NCBI GenBank assembly: GCA_963693365.1
Contig: CAVNZM010000007.1
Coordinates: 1,116,001 to 1,180,000 of the forward strand
Reading direction: 5' to 3'
Length of the DNA: 64,000 nucleotides
Source: Amoebidium appalachense
Taxonomy: Eukaryota > Ichthyosporea
This document shows positions 1-11,122 of the stretch, one piece after another. Numbering within the stretch: the first letter of the stretch is position 1; each line of letters starts with the position of its first letter. The position numbers and the translations under genes are program-made. The notes under the pieces were generated by a model. That model searched no databases. It saw only the letters and a program-made list of their open reading frames with translations, and had not been told where the DNA came from.

Positions 1-199
1 TCGGTTTTTTCAACAAACTCGGAGTCCGACAACTTCAATGCGGAGTGACACACTGACGTCGACACAGGCAACAGGCCCTCAATGCCTCACTCACCCTCAT
101 GACGTCATCTCTGTTTATAACAGAAGCGCGAGCCCATTGGCTTACAGCTTACGCAAAATTTGGTTTTTTCAGATGACATGATGTAACACCAACTACATC

Positions 200-232
200 C
201 ACGGCCCTCTGAAAAAAAGACGGCCTGGATAC
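200..232 (+). repeat. Left terminal inverted repeat of the P-like element
   Basis: The 33 bases are the exact reverse complement of 3931-3963. Perfect identity over 33 bp suggests recent activity or constraint by a transposase. Confidence 0.9.
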
Positions 233-272
233 ACTACGTCATAAAATCGCATTCCATTGTGCTCGTGGTATC

Positions 273-288
273 TCGATCCACTGGATTC
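273..288 (+). repeat. Left subterminal 16-bp inverted repeat
   Basis: TCGATCCACTGGATTC is the exact reverse complement of 3885-3900. It starts 73 bp in from the left end; the right copy ends 63 bp in from the right end. It may correspond to the internal inverted repeats or transposase-binding sites of P elements; binding is inferred only. Confidence 0.8.
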
Positions 289-383
289 CGGCCCTAAAAC
301 GAGATGTCGGCACAGAACATGTATGTTGTTGTTTTTCGTTTACGTCTCGCTTTTTTTGGTTCAAAGACGGAGACATCGGTAAC

Positions 384-1127
384 ATGGCTGACGGCGGGAC
401 TGGCCTTATGAAGGGAGCTGCTCCTCCCGAGCCTGGAATGGATAAGAAGAGAAGTAACGGTCTGCGTAGCAACAAAATCGGTAACATATGCAGTGTTCCA
501 GGCTGCAGAGGCAACTACGACGACCAAAACAAGGTTTTCGTTTACAAATTCCCCAACCCAAACGACGGGCGCATTAAAAGCAAGACGCTACGCGAAGAAA
601 CACGGAACCTTCTCAGTGCGTGGCTACGTGCTGTGCCGAGGCAGTGGCCTGAGAACTTCGACCCGCACGGTGTTGCGCGGGTCTGCTGCCGTCACTTTCC
701 CGCCCATGACATCGTTAAAAAAGGTGGCAAAGCGTGGCCTAGGCCAGGCGCCGTCCCGAGCATTTTTCCCAACTGCCCCAGTTACCTGAGCGCCCCTTCC
801 GCGCCTCCTCGTACGGACCCGGAAGAGAGAGCCGCAAAGATGGAGAAGGTTCGGGCAAGGCAAGAGGAAGAGGCAGTAGCGAGGAAGCGCCAGAAGGAGA
901 TGTTCGTGTTCGGCCAGCTTGTTGTCCGTGCCCTGGAAATAGCGGAGCGGCACGCCGGCTGGAGGGTTTACGGAGGAAACACAGTGGTCGCTGGCGTTTA
1001 CGAGCAAGACAATGGTACCCCCCCCCCCCCCCCCCTCAAAATCCCCTCCAATGTCCTAATGCCCTCGCCCCCTCACCCCCTCACCCCCCCAACACACAAG
1101 GTCACATGAGGAGTCGACCGGCATGAA

Positions 1128-1163
<36 letters not shown>

Positions 1164-1243
1164 TTGTGTGTGTCTGTGTGTGACACTGTGTGTGTGTGTG
1201 TGTGTGTGTGACACGTGTGTGTGTGCGCGCGCATCAGTGTGTT

Positions 1244-1291
<48 letters not shown>

Positions 1292-1578
1292 TGTGTCGGG
1301 ATGGGTGGGTGGGGAGGGGGGGGGGGGGGGGTTTCCATATGGTTTTTCACATGCCAAGCGTAGTCAAATGTGGTGCCACACAGATTTTGCTGACTTTTAA
1401 TTTGCAGGCCAGTCTCAACCGCTATCTCCTGGACAGCGGCGTGAGCGGCGAGAAGCTCAACTTTGTGCTCACCAGAAAGTTTCAAACCGACTCCCTTGAG
1501 GGTGCTTTTGGCACAATCCGACAGTACAGCGGTGGGAACTACAACGTTGGGACAGCACAGGTGGGTACCTCCCCTCCT

Positions 1579-1623
<45 letters not shown>

Positions 1624-2120
1624 ACACGCACACCCCTACCCTACTCAGCCACCCACCCACTGCCTGCAACAATGAAACACAAGAGATACATCACACACAC
1701 ACGATTCATACAGCATTACAAAGAACAGAGACAGAACAGATATAGGATGATTTGGTGATTCACCTTAATAATAGGATAGTGGTGTCATGACATGGTGGCC
1801 CCGGGGAATAAAATAATCAGGAGAAAAAAAAAAGGGGGGGGGGGGATAGCGAGAGAGGCAGGGACGGAAGAAGGGGTTGGAGGAGGAGGGGAGGGGGAGG
1901 GGGGGGTATCAGGATAAAAGGAGTGTGGTGAAAAGAAAGGGTGCAAAGAAAACTGAACGAAAAATGAAATTAGGGGGTGGGGTGGGGGGGGGGGGGGGGG
2001 GGGCGGGGCTGTTGAACTCAAACCACAAAAATGCACACACGTACACGCACACACACACACACAGACACACAGACACACATACACCAAACACCACACACAC
2101 ACACACACACACACACCGTA

Positions 2121-2173
<53 letters not shown>

Positions 2174-3397
2174 ATACATACACAACCCCATGCAGATATA
2201 CCTAAACCATGCTTGTGTACACACGAAGATATGCTATGATACACTGCTTGCGCGCCCGCGCCATAGTGTGTCATATTAAACTTTTATAGCCACGTGCCAT
2301 CTATATATACACAAATCACACAATAAACTCACCTCTATGTACAGACTCTCCAGGCCGTCAAAAGGATACGGGTGCAGAAGCTGGCAAAGCTGGCAGTGCA
2401 GACGGGCACAAGTGTAACACAGCTGTTCGACAACATGAACACAGCACTCAACAGCAAACGCAAAACGATCACCATCGAGACCATTCTCTCACTCTACAAC
2501 AACACCATCTGGGACCACGTCTATAAAATCAGCGAAGACGTCAGAAAGCCAGAGGTGCTAACCTACCGGGCAGGGTTCTGTGTGCACGCGCTTCACGTGC
2601 GCGGTGTTGGCTGCAACACAAGTCGTGCACATCTCGAAATCACCACACCCAACAAAAACACCAACACACCCACTGAAACAAGCACCACAGCTACCGAAAC
2701 AGCCACCACTACGGCCGGGAGAGCCACAGACGATCACTACCGACTCATCCGCGCCGCCAATCGGGGGGGCCTGACTTTCCCTTCACCACCAACAGTGAGC
2801 ATTGTCACATTGGTCTACTGTGTGGTGGAGGCACTGCTAAAGCCACTGGTCAACACGTACCTTCCGGGGGGCAGCCATAGAACGGTGGCTGTGCTACTCA
2901 GCGAACATGCAGTCAAAAGGTACAATACCGATAAGGCACTTATGGACGAGTGTGGGGTGTGCGGCACGCAAAAGAGAGCACTAGTGGAACGACTAATAAC
3001 CGTTGCAACCAACTGCCACCTGAGCGCGTATGTGCGTCAACGCAAGGAACAAGCGAAGAAAGCACCCAACAAAGCAAACCGGAAAGCCAAAACAGTGCAG
3101 GCGGCCGCTTTGGCGGCGAGCGAGGCCGCCGCGGGGGCAGGCGTCCCCGCCACAGTTGCAGGGAGCATGCCGTCGACAAAACCAGCAAAGAAGAAAAAGG
3201 AGAGCAAAACAGAGGAAAAGGGAGGCGAAGGGAGGAAGAAGGGAAAGAAAGGTGAAAACAAAACAACCACGGCGGAACCACCTACCGTCGAGTGGGAGAT
3301 GGAGGGAAACGATGACGAGCTGGTGGCTGCACTGGAGGCAGCAGAGGCGGAGTACGATTGGATGGTAGAGGCGTATTTGGAGGAAGCAGAGCTCTAG
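384..3397 (+). CDS. THAP-domain P-element-type transposase, probably lacking the catalytic core
   Basis: Visible exons are 384-1014, 1408-1560 and 2354-3397. Exon 1 carries a THAP zinc finger: C36-x4-C41, conserved W80, C101-x2-H104 and a VPSIF motif near 124-128. A charged, possibly coiled segment follows. Exon 2 holds the [22 protein letters not shown] block typical of the end of the P/THAP9 RNase-H fold. Exon 3 has the VLTYRAGF and NRGGLTFPS blocks of the THAP9/P-transposase C-terminal domain, then a Lys-rich and finally acidic tail. Exons 2 and 3 join at phase 0, but exon 1 ends at phase 1 with the GT at 1015, so exons 1 and 2 do not join in frame. The two catalytic aspartates and the GTP-binding insertion of P transposase are not found. 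The gap 1015-1407 is only C-run and TG repeat. I infer an internally deleted, probably inactive copy. Confidence 0.75.
1015..2353 (+). repeat. Microsatellite-filled introns of the P-like element
   Basis: C-runs at 1018-1034 and 1580-1609, TG repeats at 1131-1290, a G-run near 1984-2003 and CA repeats at 2050-2172 fill the space between exons. No exon for the missing transposase core is visible here. Confidence 0.7.
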
Positions 3398-3467
3398 CGG
3401 CTTTGTCAGTGTTTTCTAACCCTCTTTCTTTTCTTTTTTTGCCAGTAGGTAGAGGTGTGAGGGTTTG

Positions 3468-3470
<3 letters not shown>

Positions 3471-3521
<51 letters not shown>

Positions 3522-3522
3522 C
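3471..3522 (+). repeat. Poly-G tract, about 50 bases
   Basis: An uninterrupted run of G lies in the 3-prime untranslated part of the P-like element, about 75 bp after the stop codon. Confidence 0.9.
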
Positions 3523-3884
3523 TACACAGTGTTTATTGGTTGGTGGTTAGTGTTGCAGGACATAGACGTTCTAATACTTAACATACAGGTAGTATTATGT
3601 TACCTAGTGGATAGAAACACCTTTGAGAGAATATACGCAAAGAAGAGTTCTAGTTTTGTAGCAGATCTTTGCTCACTATGTGTAAACGTGAACTACTCAA
3701 TAGATATAACTATACTGAGACTCAGCTACACTATTATGTACACTATGCCAAAACTTTGTGCTATAGGGCTTGCGCATATTACTCTAAGACAAAAAAACGC
3801 CTTAGAACATAGGAAGCACTTCATAAACTTTTGTCGTTTTTTTTTTCCCTTCCGTTTTCCTTCAACTGATAGTAGTTTGCTAGC

Positions 3885-3900
3885 GAATCCAGTGGATCGA
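3885..3900 (-). repeat. Right subterminal 16-bp inverted repeat
   Basis: Exact reverse complement of 273-288, lying 63 bp inside the right end of the element. Confidence 0.8.
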
Positions 3901-3930
3901 AATACCAATCTGCTCTTTTGACCCCGTTCT

Positions 3931-3963
3931 GTATCCAGGCCGTCTTTTTTTCAGAGGGCCGTG
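3931..3963 (-). repeat. Right terminal inverted repeat of the P-like element
   Basis: Exact reverse complement of 200-232; it ends in CAGAGGGCCGTG. Confidence 0.9.
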
Positions 3964-4032
3964 CTACAACTCACCAAAGAAAACCAGAAAACCTCATATG
4001 GCCCGTTACGTCACCATGGCTCATGATAATTC

Positions 4033-4042
4033 CCTTATAAGG
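4033..4042 (+). promoter_or_regulatory. CCTTATAAGG element upstream of the aldo-keto reductase
   Basis: A perfect CC(A/T)6GG box sits about 148 bp before the start codon. It matches a CArG (SRF/MADS) site and could equally act as a TATA-like element. A ten-base match can occur by chance. Confidence 0.3.
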
Positions 4043-4189
4043 CATTTTAGCAAAATCCTGCATTCCGAGCGCAGTTTTTTTTCCAAGCGCCCCGCATGAT
4101 CAGTTCACTCTGGAACAAAAAAACACCGAAATTTTTGGAGAGAGGGACAGGAAGCGCCTTTTTACACCAGTTTTCTGCAACACTTCACC

Positions 4190-5106
4190 ATGGCTGAGGA
4201 GAGCGTTACGCTACACACAGGGCAGGTAGGCATGTGAATGTGATGTTCTGACTGCTTCATCGCCACTAATCCCATAATGATATGTGAGGTGCGTGTGTAA
4301 GAGACTGTGAGATGCATGTGTGAGAGAGGATCAGAAACTCGTCATGTTTTGTGCTGTTCATACGCCTTTCCCCCTGCCTTTTCCGCGTCTTGACTAGGCG
4401 ATAACCCAGTTTCTTCGTCGTCCTATTTAGACGTCGGCCGCTGACAATTCCCTTGTTTGTTACTTTCCTCCCCCCTCTCTCATCTCTCCCTCCTCTCCCT
4501 GTGGCACCACCTGCTTTCTCTCGACCACCGTCTATTCCAATATCTGCTCTTTTTCTTTCGACGGCATTTAAGTCCCTCCCCCCTCCCCCCTTCCCCCCCC
4601 CCCCTCTACCCCCCCCCCCCCCCCCCTCTACCCCCCCCCCCCCCCCCCCTCCCCGCCCCTCCTCCTTCGACCAGGCCTTTGGCAAGCCTCTGTCAACATA
4701 AGAGCCCAACTTTGTGCATCTAGTTATGTCCCTTCCAGGTAGATTGGCACAAGCTCTTCATTTCACGGCTAATATTTATTTAGTTTTTGGTCTGTAACTG
4801 ACGTCGTTGCTTTTCTTTGCACAGAAAATGCCTCTGCTGGGCCTGGGCACCTGGCTGGCCAAGAAGGGTGAGGTGGGTGGTCGATACTTGTTTGCCTTTT
4901 AACACCAAATGCTCCCCGGCCCCCTTTTCGATGTGTTTCTTCCTTTCATTATCACGTTTGTCGTCAACATTTTGCTGTGGCAGTCTCATGCTAACCCAAG
5001 CATGTGCTTGTGATCGCGAGGACTCTTCCACCTTTCCTCCCTGCCCACACTTCTCGTACGTGTCTATAAGCAGCAACTACACCCGTGCATGCACACACAC
5101 ACCGTG

Positions 5107-5149
<43 letters not shown>

Positions 5150-5891
5150 TGTTCCCTCTGTCATCTCTCTTCGTTTTATGCACATAAACACTTGCCTAGT
5201 GAGGCTCGTGTCCTTGTTCCTTTTAATAGTCACGTTCTTCTGTTTGGCCGTTGCTCTATGCCTGTTGTTGATGTTTCTGCCTCTTCCACGTCGAGAGTTG
5301 AACTCAGGTTTCCAATACTGAGTGGCAACAGTGACACTGAACTTATGTAAGATTCACCAAACGAATCGGCCTATCAACCAACATTTGCACCATGTTTTTA
5401 GTTTGGCTCCCTTTTTCTTTAACACGCTGTCCTCTCTTCCGGTCACTCCTCCTCCCTCCCCGTCGGACCCCGGCTCCCCCTTAAATACCCCCCCCCCCCC
5501 CCCCCCCCCCAACACACACACACTCCTCCTCGCCCTCTTCACACACACACACACCTCCACCACCACCATCACACCCGCCCTCTCCTGCTCCAGTTGTCTT
5601 CTTCAGTATACTGATGTTTCGTCTCCCTCAAGCTCCTCCCCCCCAAACACACACTTGTGCCCACACAAATGTGCACACACACGCGCACATTCATACATTC
5701 ACAAACACGTTCACACATTGACAAACACATACACACACATGTACTGTTTTGAATACACATACACACCATACCATCTTTATACCCCAACCACTTACCAGTA
5801 TTGGGCCTCCCCACCCCCTCCGTCAGACACTGCCTCGGCAGGCACTGCACACACATTATATACCCCCCCTCCCCCCCCTCCCCCCCCCCCC

Positions 5892-5922
<31 letters not shown>

Positions 5923-6893
5923 AAACACACAGGTGGGTGAAGCAGTGCGCCATGCCATCACCGAAGCCGGCTACCGCCACATCGACTGCGCCAGCAACTA
6001 TCTCAACGAAGACGAAATCGGTGATGTGGTGCAAGAGGTTTTCAAGGAAGGGAACATTCAGCGAAAAGACGTTTTTTTTACCGGAAAACTCAATAATCCG
6101 TACCATCACCGCGAACACGTGCGGCCGCACTGCGAGAAGAGTCTTCTCGATTTGGGCATTGGATACTTCGATCTCTATCTGATCCACTGGCCTGTGGCGT
6201 TTAAGGTGTGTGCACGTGGTTTCCTTATATGGCCATTTCGATCTCTTTTTTTATCCACCCGCCTTTCAGAAGTGTGCATGTTGTTTCCTTATATGGCTAT
6301 TTCGATCACTATCTGATCCGCTGGCCTGTGACGTTTGAGGCTTTTTTGCTTATATGGTTGTGCTGCTTTCTCAAGGTTAAGAAACTCTGAAATGGAGTCG
6401 TACAGAGTTATCTTCCCCTTCCCCCTATGGTGCCTCAAGGCTGAAGCCCTCTAAAATTGAAAAAATGAAAAAAAATACTTCCCGACACCGGATTTGAATA
6501 TTTTTTGGATGGATCGAAAGGCCTCGTCGAGATCTGTCGAATGACACACAAAACACAAAATGCGCCAATTTGACCCCCCTCTCACCCAACCCGACCCGGC
6601 CCGATTACGTCATCAGAGCCTTCCGACCCAACCCGAATCGGGTCACCCTGGGCCAAACCTCTGCCTGGAGAGGGGGAGGGGGGTGGGGCGTAGTGTCACA
6701 GGTACACGGTGTCACACACGTGGCACAAACACGGACAAACTGCGTAGGCGCACACATGTACATGTACACGCACACATACACCACACATATGAACCTTTTA
6801 CTGGAAGCATATATCTCAAGTCTCTTGGGCCGGAGGCCTAGGCCGAGCGGATCCGGATCCTGGCCATGGCTCCCCATCATGGGCCCTCTTCCT

Positions 6894-6931
<38 letters not shown>

Positions 6932-7624
6932 ACCCCCCCTTGCCCCCCTCCCCTCCCCCCCCCCCCCCCCCCCCCTCCCCCCCCCCCCCCCCCACACACA
7001 CACAGCGACAGACACATAGGTGCACACGTACATATGATTAATCCCATACAGTATGCATGAAGTCGCGCCCGCCCCGGACCGGAATAGAATGGATACCCGA
7101 TGGATATCAGTGGGTTTGAAATTTAACCCCCCAGGGGCGTTTTTTATGTTAATGCAAATATCTTAGAAATTTTTGCAAATTTTTGAATTCTGGAAAAGTT
7201 TCACCAGGAAGTCGATGGCGCTGAGCACGTAGGACACCTTATTTTTGTAATAGCACCACTCCTTCATTGTTTTCCAGAAAAGCGCCAATTTAGGGTCAAT
7301 TAGTAAGAATTCAAATTATCAAACCAAAATTCCAAGATGTTCTCGCGGTGGCGCTGGGCAAGTATCCGGATGCATTTGAAGTAGACATCAAGGCGGACAT
7401 TTTGACGTGCCCATTTCTGAAATATCTCAATTCTCTGGGGAGCGACATGCCCTAGATCGGAGGTAGGCGATTTTGAGGTCTGAAATTGGATGCGATCAGG
7501 CTTGAGGCACCATACCTATTTTTGATTGCCCTCATACAGCCGGTCAATTAACACACAGAGAAAGCATCTAAGGGCTTGACCATTTGTGTGTTTATGGTTG
7601 GGTGGTGGTCGTGTGTGTGTGTCT

Positions 7625-7655
<31 letters not shown>

Positions 7656-8376
7656 GGGGGGGATTCCAGACCGAGCATGAAAACAAGTAAAATCTAAGGT
7701 CAGGCAGGTAGAGGCGATTGAAAGGGTAAGAGTATGTGAGACTAGAGAGGTAGGATTCGGTTGAGATAGTGATCTGCAAAACCAATCGTCTCTTATTCTG
7801 TCTAACCGTATATGGCTAATCCAGTATGTGCCGTATGACGGCAGCAAGAGGGGCTACCATGCCAGCTACGACCCCAACGACTGCAGTGAGCTGGAGGAGG
7901 TGAAAAAGGGGGAGTCCAAGATCGATATGACTGTCTCCCTGAGGGTTAGGACCCCCCCCCCCCCCCCCCCCCAAAAAAAAAGTCTTTTTCTGCATATTTG
8001 CATTTTCTTATTTGTTGTGTGGGAGGTACTTCAAACTGCCTCCCCGATTCTTACTTCTCCCCCCCCCCCCCCCTCCCCCCCCCCCCCCCCCCCGTGGCCG
8101 TGGGGGGCTGGCCTTTTCTGGTTACGTCTGTGTGTTGATGGTGGGGGGGGGGGGGGGGGGGGGGGGTTAGGAATGGGATGGAATGGGTGCCTGGGACGAG
8201 GGAAAGCAGGAGTATTTTTGTGGAATATGCTAGGGAAGAGTGGATAGGTGTGTGTTTGGAGGGGGGATGGAGGGAAGGGGGGGTTAGGGGGGTTAGTTTA
8301 TTGAAAGGTGCAAACTGAGCCAACCTAACTTCCAGTTCTTTCCCCACTTCTCTCTGCTACTACTCCCTCTCTCTCA

Positions 8377-8410
<34 letters not shown>

Positions 8411-8464
8411 TCCAACACACACACACACACCCTCCCCCCGCCCCGCCCCTTCTCCCTCACTCCC

Positions 8465-8495
<31 letters not shown>

Positions 8496-9311
8496 AGGAA
8501 ACATGGGTGGCAATGGAACAACTAGTCGATGCAGGTCTGTGCAAATCCATCGGTCTCTCCAACGTGACAGGCCCCCTTCTCCACGATTTACTCACATATG
8601 CACGCATCAAGCCTGCTGTGATTCAAAACGAAATGCACCCCCTCTGTCAGCAGCCCGCACTGTGTGCATATGCCCAAAGGATGGGCATTGTGATGGAGGC
8701 TTATTCTCCTCTTGGTGCTGGTGGATTCCGCAAGCAAAATGAGCCGTCCGTCATTGAGAACCCAACGGTAATAACACCTAACTTCTCTCCCTTGTTCCTT
8801 CGGCGCACGCGCGCGCACACACACTCATACACTCAAAGTCACACACCGGCACATGCACATGTCGCGGCACACACGCACACACATGCACGCACGCACGCTC
8901 GCTCGCCAGTCATCACCACCACCACCACTGCTTCCCCTAAGAGCGCCGCTTCTTCTTCCTACTCTTTGGGTGCTCTTTTTTGCCTATCTAGGTTGTGTTT
9001 CATATAGTAAAATTTTGGAACGGTGGGGTTGTCTAGCGAGGTTTGGTAACGGGTAGCATGGTCTAACCCTCCCCTTCCCCCCAAACACACACATACACAG
9101 AATTACACACCACACGCTTTATGCACGCACGCACACGCACACACATACACTTACACACACACACGTACAATCACGCAGACACCCACACACCCACACACCC
9201 ACAGTCCCACACACACACACACGTACACCACGCAACCCACACACACACGTACACCACACCACACACACACACACGTACACCACACAACCCACACACACAC
9301 GTACACCACAC

Positions 9312-9392
<81 letters not shown>

Positions 9393-9544
9393 CTTATCGA
9401 GATTGCCCGTACACACAACAAGACCCCAGCCCAGGTTGCTCTGCGGTGGGCCACGCAACGAGGCACCGTGGCCATCCCAAAATCGATCAAACCCCAACGT
9501 CTGAGGGAGAACATCAATATCTTTGACTTCAAGCTGTCCGGTAT

Positions 9545-9575
<31 letters not shown>

Positions 9576-9700
9576 CCGCGTTCATCCCTCCCTCCCTCCC
9601 TCCCTCCCTCCCTCCTTGGTTACGCCAGTGCCGATGAACACTACGGATTTTTTTGATCCTGAGCAAACCTGTCGGTTGGCTTCTTGCTTCTCGTTTTGTG

Positions 9701-9741
<41 letters not shown>

Positions 9742-9988
9742 CCCCCGGGTTTCTTGCATTTCTCCATAAAAGGCCTGAAGCTGTGCTTTTACCTTAACAG
9801 CTAATGAAATTGCCATTAAGGCTTGGCTTGTTTCTTTTATTCTTGCCTACACATACCTGTACGCACACTAACCTTAAGTTATTTCCACCCGCGCAGATGC
9901 CGAGATGGAGTCTATCTCCAAGCTGGATATCAACTACCACTACCTGCGCCCCAACAACTGGTACAGGATCCCCCTCTTCACCCCCTGA
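4190..9988 (+). CDS. Aldo-keto reductase, seven exons, complete
   Basis: An NADPH-dependent reductase of aldehydes and ketones, cytosolic by family. Exons are 4190-4225, 4825-4872, 5933-6205, 7825-7944, 8498-8767, 9393-9540 and 9897-9988. All junctions are GT-AG with matching phases, giving 328 residues, the usual family length. The first exon starts [11 protein letters not shown] and the second has the MPLLGLGTW strand. The catalytic tetrad is visible as D46, Y51, K80 and H113, each three positions later than in human aldose reductase. The cofactor-loop motif AIPKS and the N-terminal barrel motif GYRHID are intact. One oddity is TGKLNN where TSKLWN is usual, so the cofactor or substrate pocket may differ. 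Introns 2 to 5 end in, or are filled by, CA repeats and C-runs. It may be an aldehyde reductase, aldose reductase or xylose reductase; the substrate cannot be read from the sequence. Confidence 0.93.
6206..7824 (+). other. Reductase intron 3 (1.6 kb)
   Basis: Holds the exon-3 remnant, CT-rich and CA/TG repeats, a C-rich block at 6895-6993 and a G-run at 7639-7662. I see no further gene. Confidence 0.6.
6301..6340 (+). pseudogene. Intronic duplicate of the end of reductase exon 3
   Basis: These 40 bases match the coding end 6167-6206 at 36 positions. Adjacent intron sequence (TTCCTTATATGGC) is also repeated at about 6219 and 6283. One difference converts the catalytic LIHWP to LIRWP, and the donor site is altered, so it is a dead partial tandem copy. 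Confidence 0.75.
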
Positions 9989-10092
9989 GTACGTGCCATG
10001 GGGTTTACTGCTTATGTAGCGATATAAGAGTGGCAACGAAGGCCCGTACATAGTCAGTGCTGGGATTGTAGTGTTCTTTATTATGTGCTTTT

Positions 10093-10133
<41 letters not shown>

Positions 10134-10724
10134 CCACCATCACCACCACGGCACACATTGGCGACAAGTACAAACACATCTCCCACATCCTCTCCGCTAT
10201 GCCATGCGTTTTCTGATTCGCTTTTTTTTCCTTTTTCCTTTTCTTTTTTTCTTATTGTTGTAGTGCACAATGATGGGAGCTATGTTGTAGAGAAACATGC
10301 ACATTCGAGATATGCGTGATATATATACGTGTTGGGCAGCTTTAAAGGGATTGTAAGTTTTCATATGACAGCCAGGTTGCTGTTTACACATAAAAATCGA
10401 CTTAACCGACCCATATAGTGGGTATGTATTGTTGCCGGCTGGTGGGTACATGACCATGTACGTGCATATTCTCCCTGATGTGTGCGTGTGTGCATGCGTG
10501 CATGTGTGTGTGTGTGTGTGTGTGTCACAGTGTGATCACCTGTGTGTGTGTGCGAGCGAGCGTGTGTGTCACAATGTGTGTGTGTGTGTGTGCGTGTGTG
10601 TCACACTGTGTGTGTGTGTGGTGGGAAAAGGGGATGGGCATGCACTAATACTAGCAGCGACTAGTATACAAACATAATCAAAGGAAAGAACCGGTTATTT
10701 TTTATTTTTTATTTTTTTTGGCCC

Positions 10725-10785
<61 letters not shown>

Positions 10786-11035
10786 ATGTGTGTGTGTGTG
10801 TTTGGGGGGGGGGGGGGGGGGGGGAGGGGGAGGACAGGACGGAACGACGAGCAACATTAAAATATGTAGCAAGGGTGCTCTGTTCCAATATCCACATTTC
10901 TATCATCATATTTTCCAAACGCAAAAAAACCTGCTACAAGTGTTATATGGGCAGCTGTGTACGTATATACATATATCGGCCAAGGCCCTATACTAGCGGC
11001 TTGAGGAACAACTTCGAGCATACATACACTAAAAT

Positions 11036-11071
<36 letters not shown>

Positions 11072-11122
11072 GGGGGCTTCCCTTATCATGTTCAATATGT
11101 GCACACCCACACATGCATGGAA
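9989..11122. other. Intergenic, simple repeats
   Basis: Contains a C-run at 10097-10130, TG repeats at 10505-10620 and 10728-10800, a G-run at 10804-10824 and a C-run at 11038-11069. No coding signal was seen. It separates two convergent genes. Confidence 0.6.

Larger units (their letters stand above)
200..3963 (+). mobile_element. P-element-like DNA transposon with 33-bp terminal inverted repeats
   Basis: The ends at 200-232 and 3931-3963 are perfect 33-bp inverted repeats, starting CACGGCCCTCTG. A second perfect inverted pair of 16 bp lies inside at 273-288 and 3885-3900. This repeats the known layout of P elements, which carry terminal plus internal inverted repeats. The interior encodes a THAP-domain protein with P-transposase-like C-terminal motifs. 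The flanks show only a 7-bp near-match (CTACATC at 193-199 against CTACAAC at 3964-3970) instead of a clean 8-bp target duplication, so the insertion is probably old. The element is about 3.76 kb. Confidence 0.85.

Noticed and set aside
1123-1758. Long frames of Cys-Val, Thr-His, Gly or Pro repeats across TG/CA and G/C tracts (here and at dozens of other sites)
   Set aside because: They are translations of microsatellites in all frames, with no other protein features.
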